From: Bacillota bacterium
Lineage (GTDB): Bacteria; Bacillota; Clostridia; Lachnospirales; Lachnospiraceae
Assembly: GCA_023421075.1 (NCBI GenBank)
Contig: JAEZUM010000039.1
Coordinates: forward strand, 1 to 7,118
DNA: 7,118 nt
Direction: 5' to 3'
Position numbers and translations under genes: made by a program. The first letter of the stretch is position 1, and every line of letters begins with the position of its first letter. Below, one piece after another: positions 1-6,548 of this stretch. Under the pieces are notes generated by a model, which saw nothing but the letters and a program-made list of their open reading frames with translations, had not been told where the DNA came from and did no database searches.

Positions 1-156
1 AACTGGTCGGAAGGTATCCTAAATGCTTTCAAATATGGATACACGAATGGTCCAACAGAAGGTTATAACAATAAAATCAAGGTATTAAAAAGAATTTCCT
101 ATGGGATGAAAAACTTTAAGAGATTCAGAACTAGGATAATACACTGCTCTATCTGA
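1..156 (+). CDS. ISL3-family transposase, C-terminal fragment (cut by window edge)
   Basis: Reading frame 1 is open from the first base to a TGA at 154-156 and gives 51 residues. It contains the block AFKYGYTNGPTEGYNNKIK (residues 9-27), followed by VLKRISYGMKNFKRFRTRI. This is the highly conserved tail of ISL3-type DDE transposases (DDE_Tnp_ISL3), where the E of the TNGPTEGYNNKIK motif is thought to be the last acidic residue of the catalytic triad. The enzyme cuts and joins the ends of its own insertion sequence. The N-terminal zinc finger, helix-turn-helix and first two catalytic acids would lie outside the window, so I cannot say whether the whole gene is intact. The visible part has no frameshift. 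It is the only supported gene on the plus strand, opposite to all its neighbours, as expected of an inserted element. Confidence 0.88.
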   Translation, partial: NWSEGILNAFKYGYTNGPTEGYNNKIKVLKRISYGMKNFKRFRTRIIHCSI

Positions 157-254
157 TAAAAAATGGTCGACGGGCGATAGGCTTATTTCGCATACCCAAA
201 AACAGGAATTGTAGATACCAAACATCAAAATGGCTCTAAACATAGAAAAGGAGC

Positions 255-272
255 GGGATTCAAAAGAATCCC
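255..272. repeat. Subterminal hairpin inside the insertion sequence
   Basis: GGGATTC (255-261) and GAATCCC (266-272) form a perfect 7-bp stem with an AAAA/TTTT tetraloop. It lies about 100 bases after the transposase stop and just inside the terminal repeat. There is no T-tract after it on the plus strand, so it is a weak candidate for a transposase terminator. It may instead be a transposase-binding or read-through-blocking structure, which is inference. Confidence 0.45.
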
Positions 273-273
273 A

Positions 274-295
274 CCCCAACTATTGACACAGAGCC
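274..295 (-). repeat. Terminal inverted repeat (right) of the ISL3-family element
   Basis: Read on the minus strand from 295 the sequence begins GGCTCTGTGTCAATAGTTGG, matching the expected form of ISL3-family ends, where the transposase binds. The matching left repeat is outside the window, so the repeat length is estimated. On the plus strand it contains a TTGACA hexamer at 283-288 pointing outward, but no suitable -10 box follows at the right distance. Confidence 0.7.
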
Positions 296-297
296 CC

Positions 298-326
298 AAA
301 AAACACCCCTGCATTCGCAGAGGTGT
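298..326 (-). terminator. Rho-independent terminator of the radA gene unit
   Basis: On the minus strand the sequence is ACACCTCTGC, loop GAAT, GCAGGGGTGT, then T6. Ten base pairs form with one mismatch (308 against 321), in arms 303-312 and 317-326, and the T-run covers 303-298. It starts about 60 bases after the stop codon of the 150-residue gene at 387, the right place and orientation to end that transcript. The insertion sequence begins directly after the T-run and two more bases, so the terminator core is intact. Confidence 0.85.
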
Positions 327-386
327 ATCTATATCTTGTTCATTCAATCAAATGTTAGTCATCCAGTTATAATTACAGCATCTAGT

Positions 387-839
387 CTAGAACTCAGCAA
401 AAAGAAACTCCTCACACGCTGCACAGGAATCAATCTGTTCCACGACTTTACAGACCTGCGTCTTCATGTCATCTCCGATCTCACGCTGTGCGGCAACTTC
501 ATTCTCGAGAATATGCGCAGTCTCGTTTGCACAGAAAGAATGATCTACAATACGGTCGAACATCCCTTGTATCTCTTGTAACAGGGAGGCAACCAGCTTA
601 ATATCCTCTTCTCTCGCATCCGCCATTCCGGTCAGAAAATATTCCTGAAGTCGTTCTACTAATTTCGTTCCTTCCTTCGATAGATTCAATATGGTATCGT
701 TCATATTCATGGTATCAAAGGCATTCTTTTCAAGTACTATTTGTGATTGCTCCCATTTCTCAATCAATGCTGTCACATCAAATATGCTTTCCTGTGCTGT
801 CGCAAGATGAACTAATCTTTGGTTGGCCATTTCCTTCAT
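387..839 (-). CDS. Uncharacterised helical protein (150 aa) downstream of radA
   Basis: I do not recognise this protein with confidence. It is 150 residues, acidic, without signal peptide or membrane segment, and almost entirely predicted amphipathic helix rich in E, Q, A and L. Residues 75-135 have the heptad-like look of chemoreceptor signalling or coiled-coil domains, but I see no conserved methyl-accepting hairpin tip, so the chemotaxis link is only a hint. Four cysteines lie in the C-terminal half (C103, C130, C139, C142); C139-A-A-C142 forms a CxxC pair that could bind metal or be redox active (inference). The chosen ATG at 837-839 has GGGGG six bases upstream; an ATG three codons later would have its purine run too close. 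The gene lies 67 bases after radA on the same strand and is followed by a terminator, so it probably belongs to the radA transcript. Bacillus has disA at this place; this is not DisA, being far too short and lacking its DGA and RHR motifs. Confidence 0.75.
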   Translation of the reverse strand: MKEMANQRLVHLATAQESIFDVTALIEKWEQSQIVLEKNAFDTMNMNDTILNLSKEGTKLVERLQEYFLTGMADAREEDIKLVASLLQEIQGMFDRIVDHSFCANETAHILENEVAAQREIGDDMKTQVCKVVEQIDSCAACEEFLFAEF

Positions 840-906
840 TTGTAACCCCCACTATTAATGCATGATTTCAAAACATTCCGTAGATAATCCGTTTTGAATT
901 GAGTTA

Positions 907-2265
907 TTATCTCATGAGAATTCCCAGAACCTCTTGAATATTCCTAACTCCGATCAGCTTTATGCCATTCCCTTTGATGTGTTCCTTATTAGCCTGTGGC
1001 AGGATACAAAGCTCGAAGCCCATCTTAGCAGCCTCTGCCACTCTCTGTTCTGCCATATTGACAGCTCGTACCTCACCGGTCAGACCTACTTCACCGAATA
1101 TAATTGTTTTGTTATCCAGTGCTTTATTCTTATAGCTTGACAATATTGCAGTTAATACCGCAAGATCCAGTGCGGGCTCTGTTATTCTCATACCACCCGC
1201 AACATTTATGTAAGCATCACAATCAGATAACTGGATACCGGCTCTTTTCTCCAGTACTGCCATTAACAGATTCACACGATTATAATCCGTTCCGGCAGCC
1301 GTACGTCTAGGCATATTAAAGTTCGTTCTACAGACGAGCGCTTGGACCTCCACCAGTATCGGCCTTGTCCCCTCAATAGAGGCTGCGACCAAAGAACCAG
1401 GCTCCCCTTCCGGTCTTCCCTTCAACATAAATTCCGAGGGATTCTTAACCTCTGCCAAGCCGGAGCCCTGCATCTCAAATACTCCGATTTCATTCGTAGA
1501 ACCGAATCGATTCTTAACCGCTCGTAACACACGATAGGAGGCATAATTATCGCCTTCAAAATACAATACTGTATCCACCATATGCTCCAGCACTCTCGGC
1601 CCTGCAACTACACCTTCTTTTGTCACATGTCCAATGATAAATATCGTGATTCCGGAGCCCTTCGCGATCCGCATTAAGGTTGCTGTCGCTTCTCTTACCT
1701 GACTTACACTGCCAGGTGCTGCCGCAACCTCATCCTTGAACATCGTCTGAATCGAATCGATAATCACGATACTTGGATGATACTTATTAATCGCATCCTC
1801 GACAAGTTCAAGGTCCGTTTCACATAAAAGGAGAAGCTCGCCGCCAAATACGCCGAGCCTCTCTGCTCTCATCTTAATTTGGCTCAGGGATTCCTCCCCT
1901 GAGATATATAATACTTTTTTCGATTTTATTACTAACTCGCGGCACATCTGAAGCAGTAAGGTTGATTTACCGATACCGGGATCACCGCCAACCAGAACCA
2001 GACTTCCCTGGACGATACCTCCTCCAAGGACACGATCAAGCTCTTCGATGCCGGAGCAGGCTCTCATCTGCTCCTCGGCCTTCACATCAGAGATCAGTAT
2101 AGGCTCACTTACATTTTTTATGCCGCCGGCGGGTTTGCTGCCTTTCTTAACAACCGGTTCGTCTACAAAGGAATCCCAGCTCTTGCAAGCCGGACATTGT
2201 CCCAACCATTTTGCTGATTCGAAGCCACACTCTTTACAGAAAAACACGGTCTTATTCTTAGCCAT
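907..2265 (-). CDS. radA: DNA repair protein RadA (Sms), branch-migration ATPase
   Basis: RadA is a RecA-like hexameric ATPase that helps process recombination intermediates by driving branch migration of DNA, acting with RecA in the cytoplasm. The 452-residue length is normal for the family. All diagnostic parts are visible in order: an N-terminal C4 zinc finger (C10, C13, C24, C27); Walker A GGDPGIGKS at 93-101; Walker B IVIID at 166-170; the RadA-specific KNRFG motif at 251-255; and a C-terminal Lon-protease-like domain from about 270 on, with NVAGGMR at 354-360. The Lon-type serine active site is absent (TEPALDLA at 362-369), as is usual for RadA, so no protease activity is expected. The ATG at 2263-2265 comes one base after the stop of the upstream 137-residue gene. 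Its only SD-like sequence, AAGGTGG, is about 12 bases upstream and inside that gene, so translation probably depends on reinitiation or coupling. No frameshift or missing motif is seen. Confidence 0.97.
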   Translation of the reverse strand: MAKNKTVFFCKECGFESAKWLGQCPACKSWDSFVDEPVVKKGSKPAGGIKNVSEPILISDVKAEEQMRACSGIEELDRVLGGGIVQGSLVLVGGDPGIGKSTLLLQMCRELVIKSKKVLYISGEESLSQIKMRAERLGVFGGELLLLCETDLELVEDAINKYHPSIVIIDSIQTMFKDEVAAAPGSVSQVREATATLMRIAKGSGITIFIIGHVTKEGVVAGPRVLEHMVDTVLYFEGDNYASYRVLRAVKNRFGSTNEIGVFEMQGSGLAEVKNPSEFMLKGRPEGEPGSLVAASIEGTRPILVEVQALVCRTNFNMPRRTAAGTDYNRVNLLMAVLEKRAGIQLSDCDAYINVAGGMRITEPALDLAVLTAILSSYKNKALDNKTIIFGEVGLTGEVRAVNMAEQRVAEAAKMGFELCILPQANKEHIKGNGIKLIGVRNIQEVLGILMR

Positions 2266-2266
2266 T

Positions 2267-2680
2267 TTACAGTTTAACCACCTTTATGAAATCCTTGCAA
2301 TCTTCGCTTAATTCTAAGCTCAACACTAATTTGCCACCCAAGTTCGTCTTCATCTTGCCAAGGTTTTGATCATTTTTAAAAATTTCATATTCCTTTTCTG
2401 CTTCAAGTTCTAATGTAATCTGAGCAGTTTCTTTACCACATACATTAAAGCTGATCTGATTATCCTTTGCGTCCATATGAAATACGGCAGTACCGGGTAC
2501 GGATTCGTAGACAAACATTCCGTTCTTCTCAAGCTTAGTTATCTCATAAAACGTCTTTACTTTGTAGAGATCCCCCTGATGCTCGAAATCGGAAGCCTTT
2601 GATTTTACTTGCAATTCGTAATTACCAAAGCTTATTGTCCCATCACTTTCCTTGCGCATTAACTCTTCAACAACTGCCAT
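2267..2680 (-). CDS. Uncharacterised 137-aa protein coupled to radA
   Basis: The function is unknown to me. The protein is 137 residues, soluble, with no signal peptide or membrane helix, and alternates short hydrophobic and charged stretches as expected of a mainly beta fold. A run such as FYEITKLEKNGMFVYESVPG (44-63) looks well ordered, and the C-terminal half (about 85-137) resembles a small beta sandwich. There is one cysteine in the middle (C81) and one near the end (C127), with no obvious catalytic motif. From memory, short proteins like this in Lachnospiraceae sometimes carry the automatic label 'endosialidase'; nothing here supports that enzyme activity. The start is firm: AGGAGGG lies seven bases before the ATG at 2678-2680. 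The stop is one base before the radA start, which implies joint expression with radA. A candidate promoter lies about 70 bases upstream. Confidence 0.85.
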   Translation of the reverse strand: MAVVEELMRKESDGTISFGNYELQVKSKASDFEHQGDLYKVKTFYEITKLEKNGMFVYESVPGTAVFHMDAKDNQISFNVCGKETAQITLELEAEKEYEIFKNDQNLGKMKTNLGGKLVLSLELSEDCKDFIKVVKL

Positions 2681-2706
2681 TATATGACCCTCCTAATTGT
2701 ATTAAA

Positions 2707-2719
2707 TGTCTAATAGACA
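2707..2719. promoter_or_regulatory. 13-bp palindrome in the leader of the radA unit
   Basis: TGTCTA-A-TAGACA is a perfect 6+1+6 palindrome lying between the candidate -10 box (2748-2753) and the ribosome binding site (about 2688-2694) of the 137-residue gene. Its position fits an operator or a short leader hairpin. It does not match the Firmicute LexA box (GAAC-N4-GTTC) or the CtsR heptad repeat, so no regulator is proposed. A chance occurrence in this AT-rich gap is possible. Confidence 0.3.
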
Positions 2720-2747
2720 GATAATGTTTCATGGAACTATTTCTTAC

Positions 2748-2776
2748 ATTATATATGATATTTCGTGTAATTTCTA
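2748..2776 (-). promoter_or_regulatory. Candidate sigma-A promoter for the 137-aa gene and radA
   Basis: On the minus strand a perfect TATAAT (2753-2748) is preceded at a 17-base spacing by TAGAAA (2776-2771), which matches TTGACA at four of six positions. This would start transcription near 2740 and give a leader of about 60 bases before the ATG at 2680. The 280-base gap after clpC also suggests an independent start here. The AT-rich setting makes a spurious TATAAT fairly likely. Confidence 0.4.
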
Positions 2777-2798
2777 CTATTTCTGATTATAAAATTTA

Positions 2799-2938
2799 TA
2801 ACAATTCAGCCATACAAATTTCTAGTATAATGAATAGACGAAAGCCTGCTTTCGAATGTACATCGTTCTGAAATTTGTATGGCGTTCTGCTTAAGCGGGA
2901 TATAGCCAAGCAAAACCTGGCTTATGGCTGAACTGTTA
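2799..2938. repeat. Inverted-repeat-bounded structured element between clpC and the radA unit (possible MITE or structured RNA)
   Basis: The outer arms TAACAATTCAGCCATA (2799-2814) and TATGGCTGAACTGTTA (2923-2938) are inverted repeats matching at 15 of 16 positions; the odd pair would be G-U in a minus-strand RNA. Inside lie a second perfect 14-bp inverted repeat, GCCATACAAATTTC (2809-2822) with GAAATTTGTATGGC (2870-2883), a 7-bp hairpin at 2904-2922 (AGCCAAG/CCTGGCT with loop CAAAA), a 6-bp hairpin CGAAAG-CCTG-CTTTCG at 2839-2854, and the palindrome GCTTAAGC at 2889-2896. CGTTCTG occurs twice (2864-2870, 2883-2889). The arms begin and end with TA, as expected if a small non-autonomous element of the IS630/mariner type had inserted at TA. 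No protein is encoded. It could also act as a transcription attenuator after clpC, but no T-tract follows a stem directly. Confidence 0.6.
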
Positions 2939-2959
2939 CGAAATGACCAAAGCACCTAA

Positions 2960-5410
2960 TTATTTTGCTGTTAATACCATCTCATTATCCAGGTATTGTA
3001 CACGGACAGTATCCCCTTCTTTTATTGTACCGGCAAGTATTGCTTCAGCCAGCTTATCCTCGATGTTTGTCTGGATTGCTCGTCTTAATGGTCTTGCACC
3101 GTATTTCGGATCAAAGCCAACCTCTGCCAGATGAGCAACTACCTCTTCACTCGTCTCAAGGGCGATATTCATCTGAGATTTACTACGCTTTCCAATGGTC
3201 TTAATCATAATACCGACGATCTGCTTTATATTTTCCTTGGTTAAGGAGTGGAATACGATTATCTCATCGATACGGTTGATAAACTCAGGCTTGAAGATCT
3301 TCTTCACCTCATCCATAACGCCTTCCTTCATCCGTTTATAATCCTCTTTGTCATCGATGACTGAAGCAAACCCCAGTCGCTTCGGCTCAATAATATTCTG
3401 AGCACCCGCATTGGAGGTCATGATTATGATTGTATTCTTAAAGCTTACTTTTCTTCCTTGGGAATCGGTAATATGTCCATCATCCAACACCTGAAGTAAG
3501 ATATTGAATACGTCCGGATGTGCCTTCTCAACCTCGTCGAAGAGAATAACCGAGTACGGATTCTGACGAACCTTCTCACTAAGCTGCCCACCTTCATCAT
3601 AACCTACATATCCCGGAGGGGAACCGATCAGCTTGCTGACACTATGCTTCTCCATATATTCGGACATATCGACACGAATGATAGAATTCTCGCTTCCGAA
3701 CATCGCTTCTGCCAATGCCTTGGATAATTCTGTCTTACCTACACCGGTAGGTCCAAGGAATAAGAAGGAACCGGTCGGACGATTGGGATCCTTCAGACCA
3801 ACACGACCACGACGGATTGCTTTTGCAACTGCTGCAACTGCTTCCTCCTGTCCAACTACTCTCTGATGAAGAATATTCTCGAGATTTTGCAGACGTTCTG
3901 TCTCTTCCTCAGCCAGCTTCTTCACCGGTATCTTGGTCCAGCTTGCAACAATTTCAGCAATCTCATTATCACTTACCACAAGCTGCTTCTCCTGGCGCTG
4001 TTTCTGATCCAATACCTTCTGTTTCTCCAACTGCTCCATGGCTGCTTCCTGTTGTTTCTTAATCTCGCCGGCTTTCTCATAGGCTTCATCCTTAATCGCC
4101 TTTTCCTTCTCACCTTCGAGACGTTTGATCTCCTGTTCCAGATCTTTTATCTCCGGAGAGGAGGTATAGGTAGAAAGACGTACCTTGGAGGCAGCTTCAT
4201 CCATTAAGTCGATTGCCTTGTCAGGCAGATATCTATCATTGATATAGCGGCTGGATAGCTTCACTGCTGCTTCCAACGCACTATCGGTTATACGAACCTG
4301 ATGATGTGCTTCATATTTATCTCTTAATCCGTAAAGAATTAAGATTGCTTCCTCTTCAGAGGGCTCATCAACAACTACCGGTTGGAATCTACGTTCCAAT
4401 GCGGCATCCTTTTCAATATATTTACGGTATTCTTCTCTGGTGGTTGCTCCGATAATCTGTAGCTCACCACGAGCCAAAGAGGGCTTTAGGATATTGGAGG
4501 CATCAATTGCACCTTCCGCGCCGCCAGCTCCAATGATCGTATGGATTTCATCGATAAACAGCAATACACTGCCATCACTGATTACTTCGCTGATTACTTT
4601 TTTAATTCTTTCCTCAAATTCACCGCGGTATTTCGAGCCGGCAACCATACCGGACAGATCCAGGGTTACTACTCGCTTTTCTTTGATGGTATCCGGGATA
4701 TTCCCCTCTACAATCTTCAGTGCAAGACCTTCTGCAATGGCGGTCTTACCTACACCGGGTTCGCCAACAAGGCAGGGATTATTCTTGGTTCTACGACTGA
4801 GAATCTGTACCACTCTCTGTATCTCATTCTCTCTTCCGATGACAGGATCAAGCTTACCTTCTCTTGCATATTCCGTAAGATCTCTACTGTATTGATCCAG
4901 TGTCGGGGTAGCGGAGGTCTTTCCTTTTGCCTTGGTCCCCTTACCTGAGGAATATTCATTCTTGGCAACGCTGACATCCACACCGGAAGCGGTGAGAATA
5001 TCAATGTATACCTTCTGTACATTTACTCCGAGGGTATTTAATAAACGAACTGCGATGCAATCGGATTCCTTAATCAAGGCAATTAAAATATGCTCTGTTC
5101 CGACCAAGGGTGCTTTGAATTTAGCGGCTTCCTTATAGCTTTGATCCAGTATTCTCTTAGATCTGGGGGTAAAGCTTCCGGCATCCATCATCTCGACACC
5201 GTTATTCGGAGCAATCAGCTGATTCACCAGCTCAAGGACCTTTTCTACGGTTACTCCGTTCTCTTCTAATATTTTTGATGCTACTCCTTCAACTTCCATC
5301 AGACCGATTAATAGATGCTCGGTACCAATGTAATTATGTGATAATCGGTATGCAACTTCACGTGCAAGGTTTATCGCACTTTTCGCGTTTTCTGTAAATT
5401 TGTCATACAT
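2960..5410 (-). CDS. clpC: ATP-dependent Clp protease ATP-binding subunit ClpC
   Basis: ClpC is a class I Hsp100 hexameric unfoldase that feeds substrates, including arginine-phosphorylated proteins, to the ClpP peptidase. The 816 residues match the usual ClpC length. In order: two Clp N repeats (about 1-145); first AAA+ module with Walker A GEPGVGKT 216-223, pore loop around KYRGEF 260-265 and Walker B LLFIDE 283-288; a short middle coiled coil (about 411-475) with a UVR-like segment 421-454, the length typical of ClpC rather than ClpB; second module with Walker A GPTGVGKT 553-560, pore loop GYVG 600-603, Walker B VILFDE 621-626 and sensor-2 GARPLRRA 771-778. The tripeptide LGF at 679-681 is the ClpP-docking loop, so a ClpP partner is expected elsewhere. 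GGAGG lies nine bases before the ATG at 5408-5410. The 97-base gap after mcsB has a TATAAT on the minus strand (5463-5458) but no good -35 box, so cotranscription with mcsA-mcsB is more likely than a separate start. Confidence 0.98.
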   Translation of the reverse strand: MYDKFTENAKSAINLAREVAYRLSHNYIGTEHLLIGLMEVEGVASKILEENGVTVEKVLELVNQLIAPNNGVEMMDAGSFTPRSKRILDQSYKEAAKFKAPLVGTEHILIALIKESDCIAVRLLNTLGVNVQKVYIDILTASGVDVSVAKNEYSSGKGTKAKGKTSATPTLDQYSRDLTEYAREGKLDPVIGRENEIQRVVQILSRRTKNNPCLVGEPGVGKTAIAEGLALKIVEGNIPDTIKEKRVVTLDLSGMVAGSKYRGEFEERIKKVISEVISDGSVLLFIDEIHTIIGAGGAEGAIDASNILKPSLARGELQIIGATTREEYRKYIEKDAALERRFQPVVVDEPSEEEAILILYGLRDKYEAHHQVRITDSALEAAVKLSSRYINDRYLPDKAIDLMDEAASKVRLSTYTSSPEIKDLEQEIKRLEGEKEKAIKDEAYEKAGEIKKQQEAAMEQLEKQKVLDQKQRQEKQLVVSDNEIAEIVASWTKIPVKKLAEEETERLQNLENILHQRVVGQEEAVAAVAKAIRRGRVGLKDPNRPTGSFLFLGPTGVGKTELSKALAEAMFGSENSIIRVDMSEYMEKHSVSKLIGSPPGYVGYDEGGQLSEKVRQNPYSVILFDEVEKAHPDVFNILLQVLDDGHITDSQGRKVSFKNTIIIMTSNAGAQNIIEPKRLGFASVIDDKEDYKRMKEGVMDEVKKIFKPEFINRIDEIIVFHSLTKENIKQIVGIMIKTIGKRSKSQMNIALETSEEVVAHLAEVGFDPKYGARPLRRAIQTNIEDKLAEAILAGTIKEGDTVRVQYLDNEMVLTAK

Positions 5411-5510
5411 ATACTGTATCCTCCATTCTAGCCATAGTACTCTATCGTTTCGTTTGAATTATATAATCGTATCTATACAAGCAAGCTTGTAAGATTCTCA
5501 CTACGCTTTA

Positions 5511-6548
5511 TTATATCATAATTGTAGGTAATTCTTTTCTGATATATTCAGCTCTTGCCTGGTCTCTAGTTAAGCTTCCCACATTCTTACCAAGAGTCCA
5601 CTGAAGACTTCCCGGCTGAACTCCCATCATAAGCTTATGGACATTGAACTCACGGTCAAAATTAATTAAGCCGCAATCCGCACCAAACTTAAGCTGTGAC
5701 AGTAAAGTCATCGCATCGTCGGAAGAGATCTGTCTCGCATACTTTAACACGCCGTAGGAACGAAAGACCTGATCTTCAATCTCATCCGCACTTGTCGACA
5801 GCATGTATTCTCTGCGCTTTCTTTCCTGCTTCACTACCTGAAAAACAATTCTTTTCAAATTCTCTATGATCTCACTCTCCGATATACCCATCGTTTTCTG
5901 ATTGGAGATCTGATAAATGCTTCCTAAACTCTTGGTTCCTTCTCCGTAGATACCACGGATGGTTACACCGTATTTACCAAGCTCTTCAATCAGCTTCTGT
6001 ATCATTCTCGCTGAGGTCAACGCCGGTAAAAACACCATGCAGGAAGCTCTCATTCCGGTTCCTGCATTGGTTGGGCAAGCGGTCATATAACCATATTTCT
6101 CATCATATGCAAAATGTAACTTCTCATAGGCAATATCATCAATTCTGTCAGCCTCCGCATAGGCCTGTTCAAGGTTCATTCCGCCAACTATGGCCTGAAT
6201 ACGGACATGATCCTCTTCATTAATCATAATACTGACGGTTTCATCGTCTGCAAGGATCAGGCCGGTCGTTTGATCCTTTTCTGCCAGCAATGGGCTTACA
6301 ATATGACGTTCCACCATGGCAATCTTATCGATATCGCTGAGCGTACTGATATTGCAGGCATAAAATCTTCGATTTACTTGTTCGGACAATGCTCCTGCGA
6401 TTTGTTTAACCTCAGCCACCAGTGCTGCTGCCTGTTCATCATCGATTTTCGAGGAGAAAGGATAGGTCACAAGATTCCTGGCCAGCCTCACCCGACTTGA
6501 TATAACCACATCGCTATCCGGAACAATCTGCTCATACCATTTAAGCAT
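5511..6548 (-). CDS. mcsB: Protein arginine kinase McsB
   Basis: McsB transfers phosphate from ATP to arginine side chains of proteins, tagging them for ClpC-ClpP; in Bacillus it also inactivates the repressor CtsR. The 345 residues carry the phosphagen-kinase catalytic fold: SSRVRLARN at 17-25; the NEEDH acidic loop at 110-114; CPTNAGTGMRAS at 158-169 with the family's active-site cysteine C158; and the substrate-site stretch GIYGEGT at 199-205 followed by YQISNQ at 212-217. RDQARA at 328-333 fits the RDxxRA phosphoarginine-sensing motif that distinguishes McsB from creatine and arginine kinases. The N-terminus is about ten residues shorter than in Bacillus but no motif is lost. The ATG at 6546-6548 lies inside the end of mcsA, sharing ATGCTTAA, with GGAGG nine bases upstream in mcsA, so translation is coupled. 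It sits between its activator gene mcsA and clpC. Confidence 0.97.
   Translation of the reverse strand: MLKWYEQIVPDSDVVISSRVRLARNLVTYPFSSKIDDEQAAALVAEVKQIAGALSEQVNRRFYACNISTLSDIDKIAMVERHIVSPLLAEKDQTTGLILADDETVSIMINEEDHVRIQAIVGGMNLEQAYAEADRIDDIAYEKLHFAYDEKYGYMTACPTNAGTGMRASCMVFLPALTSARMIQKLIEELGKYGVTIRGIYGEGTKSLGSIYQISNQKTMGISESEIIENLKRIVFQVVKQERKRREYMLSTSADEIEDQVFRSYGVLKYARQISSDDAMTLLSQLKFGADCGLINFDREFNVHKLMMGVQPGSLQWTLGKNVGSLTRDQARAEYIRKELPTIMI

Larger units (their letters stand above)
1..295 (+). mobile_element. Right end of an ISL3-family insertion sequence
   Basis: The segment comprises the transposase tail (1-156), about 120 bases of non-coding DNA, and a terminal sequence that reads GGCTCTGTGTCAATAGTTGG inward on the minus strand. 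GGCTCT/GGGTCT-type ends are typical of the ISL3 family. The boundary is placed at 295 because the terminal GGCTC ends there; a shift of one or two bases is possible because two more C bases follow. ISL3 elements usually duplicate 8 bp of AT-rich target; the 8 bases after 295 are CCAAAAAA, a plausible duplicate whose partner would be outside the window. The element sits just beyond the terminator of the minus-strand gene unit and interrupts no visible gene. Confidence 0.8.

Noticed and set aside
85..279. Minus-strand open frame of 64 codons with a TTG start inside the insertion sequence end
   Set aside because: It overlaps the transposase tail antisense, begins in the terminal repeat, and has no convincing ribosome binding site; it looks like a chance frame.
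283..311. Outward plus-strand promoter from the insertion sequence terminal repeat (TTGACA at 283-288)
   Set aside because: The sequence 17 bases downstream is CCCCTG-like, not a -10 box, and the genes beyond are on the opposite strand.
2826..2831. Plus-strand TATAAT inside the structured element
   Set aside because: No -35 hexamer at a suitable distance and no plus-strand gene downstream, since clpC lies antisense.
4440..4948. Two plus-strand open frames of 135 and 151 codons opposite clpC
   Set aside because: They lie wholly antisense to the strongly conserved ClpC N-terminal and first AAA+ regions, and their composition is what reverse reading of that gene would produce.
5458..5491. Internal promoter and small hairpin (TACAAG-CAAG-CTTGTA at 5476-5491) in the mcsB-clpC gap
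   Set aside because: TATAAT is present on the minus strand but the best -35 is TTGCTT at only 15 bases, and the hairpin is short without a T-tract, so neither a promoter nor a terminator is supported.
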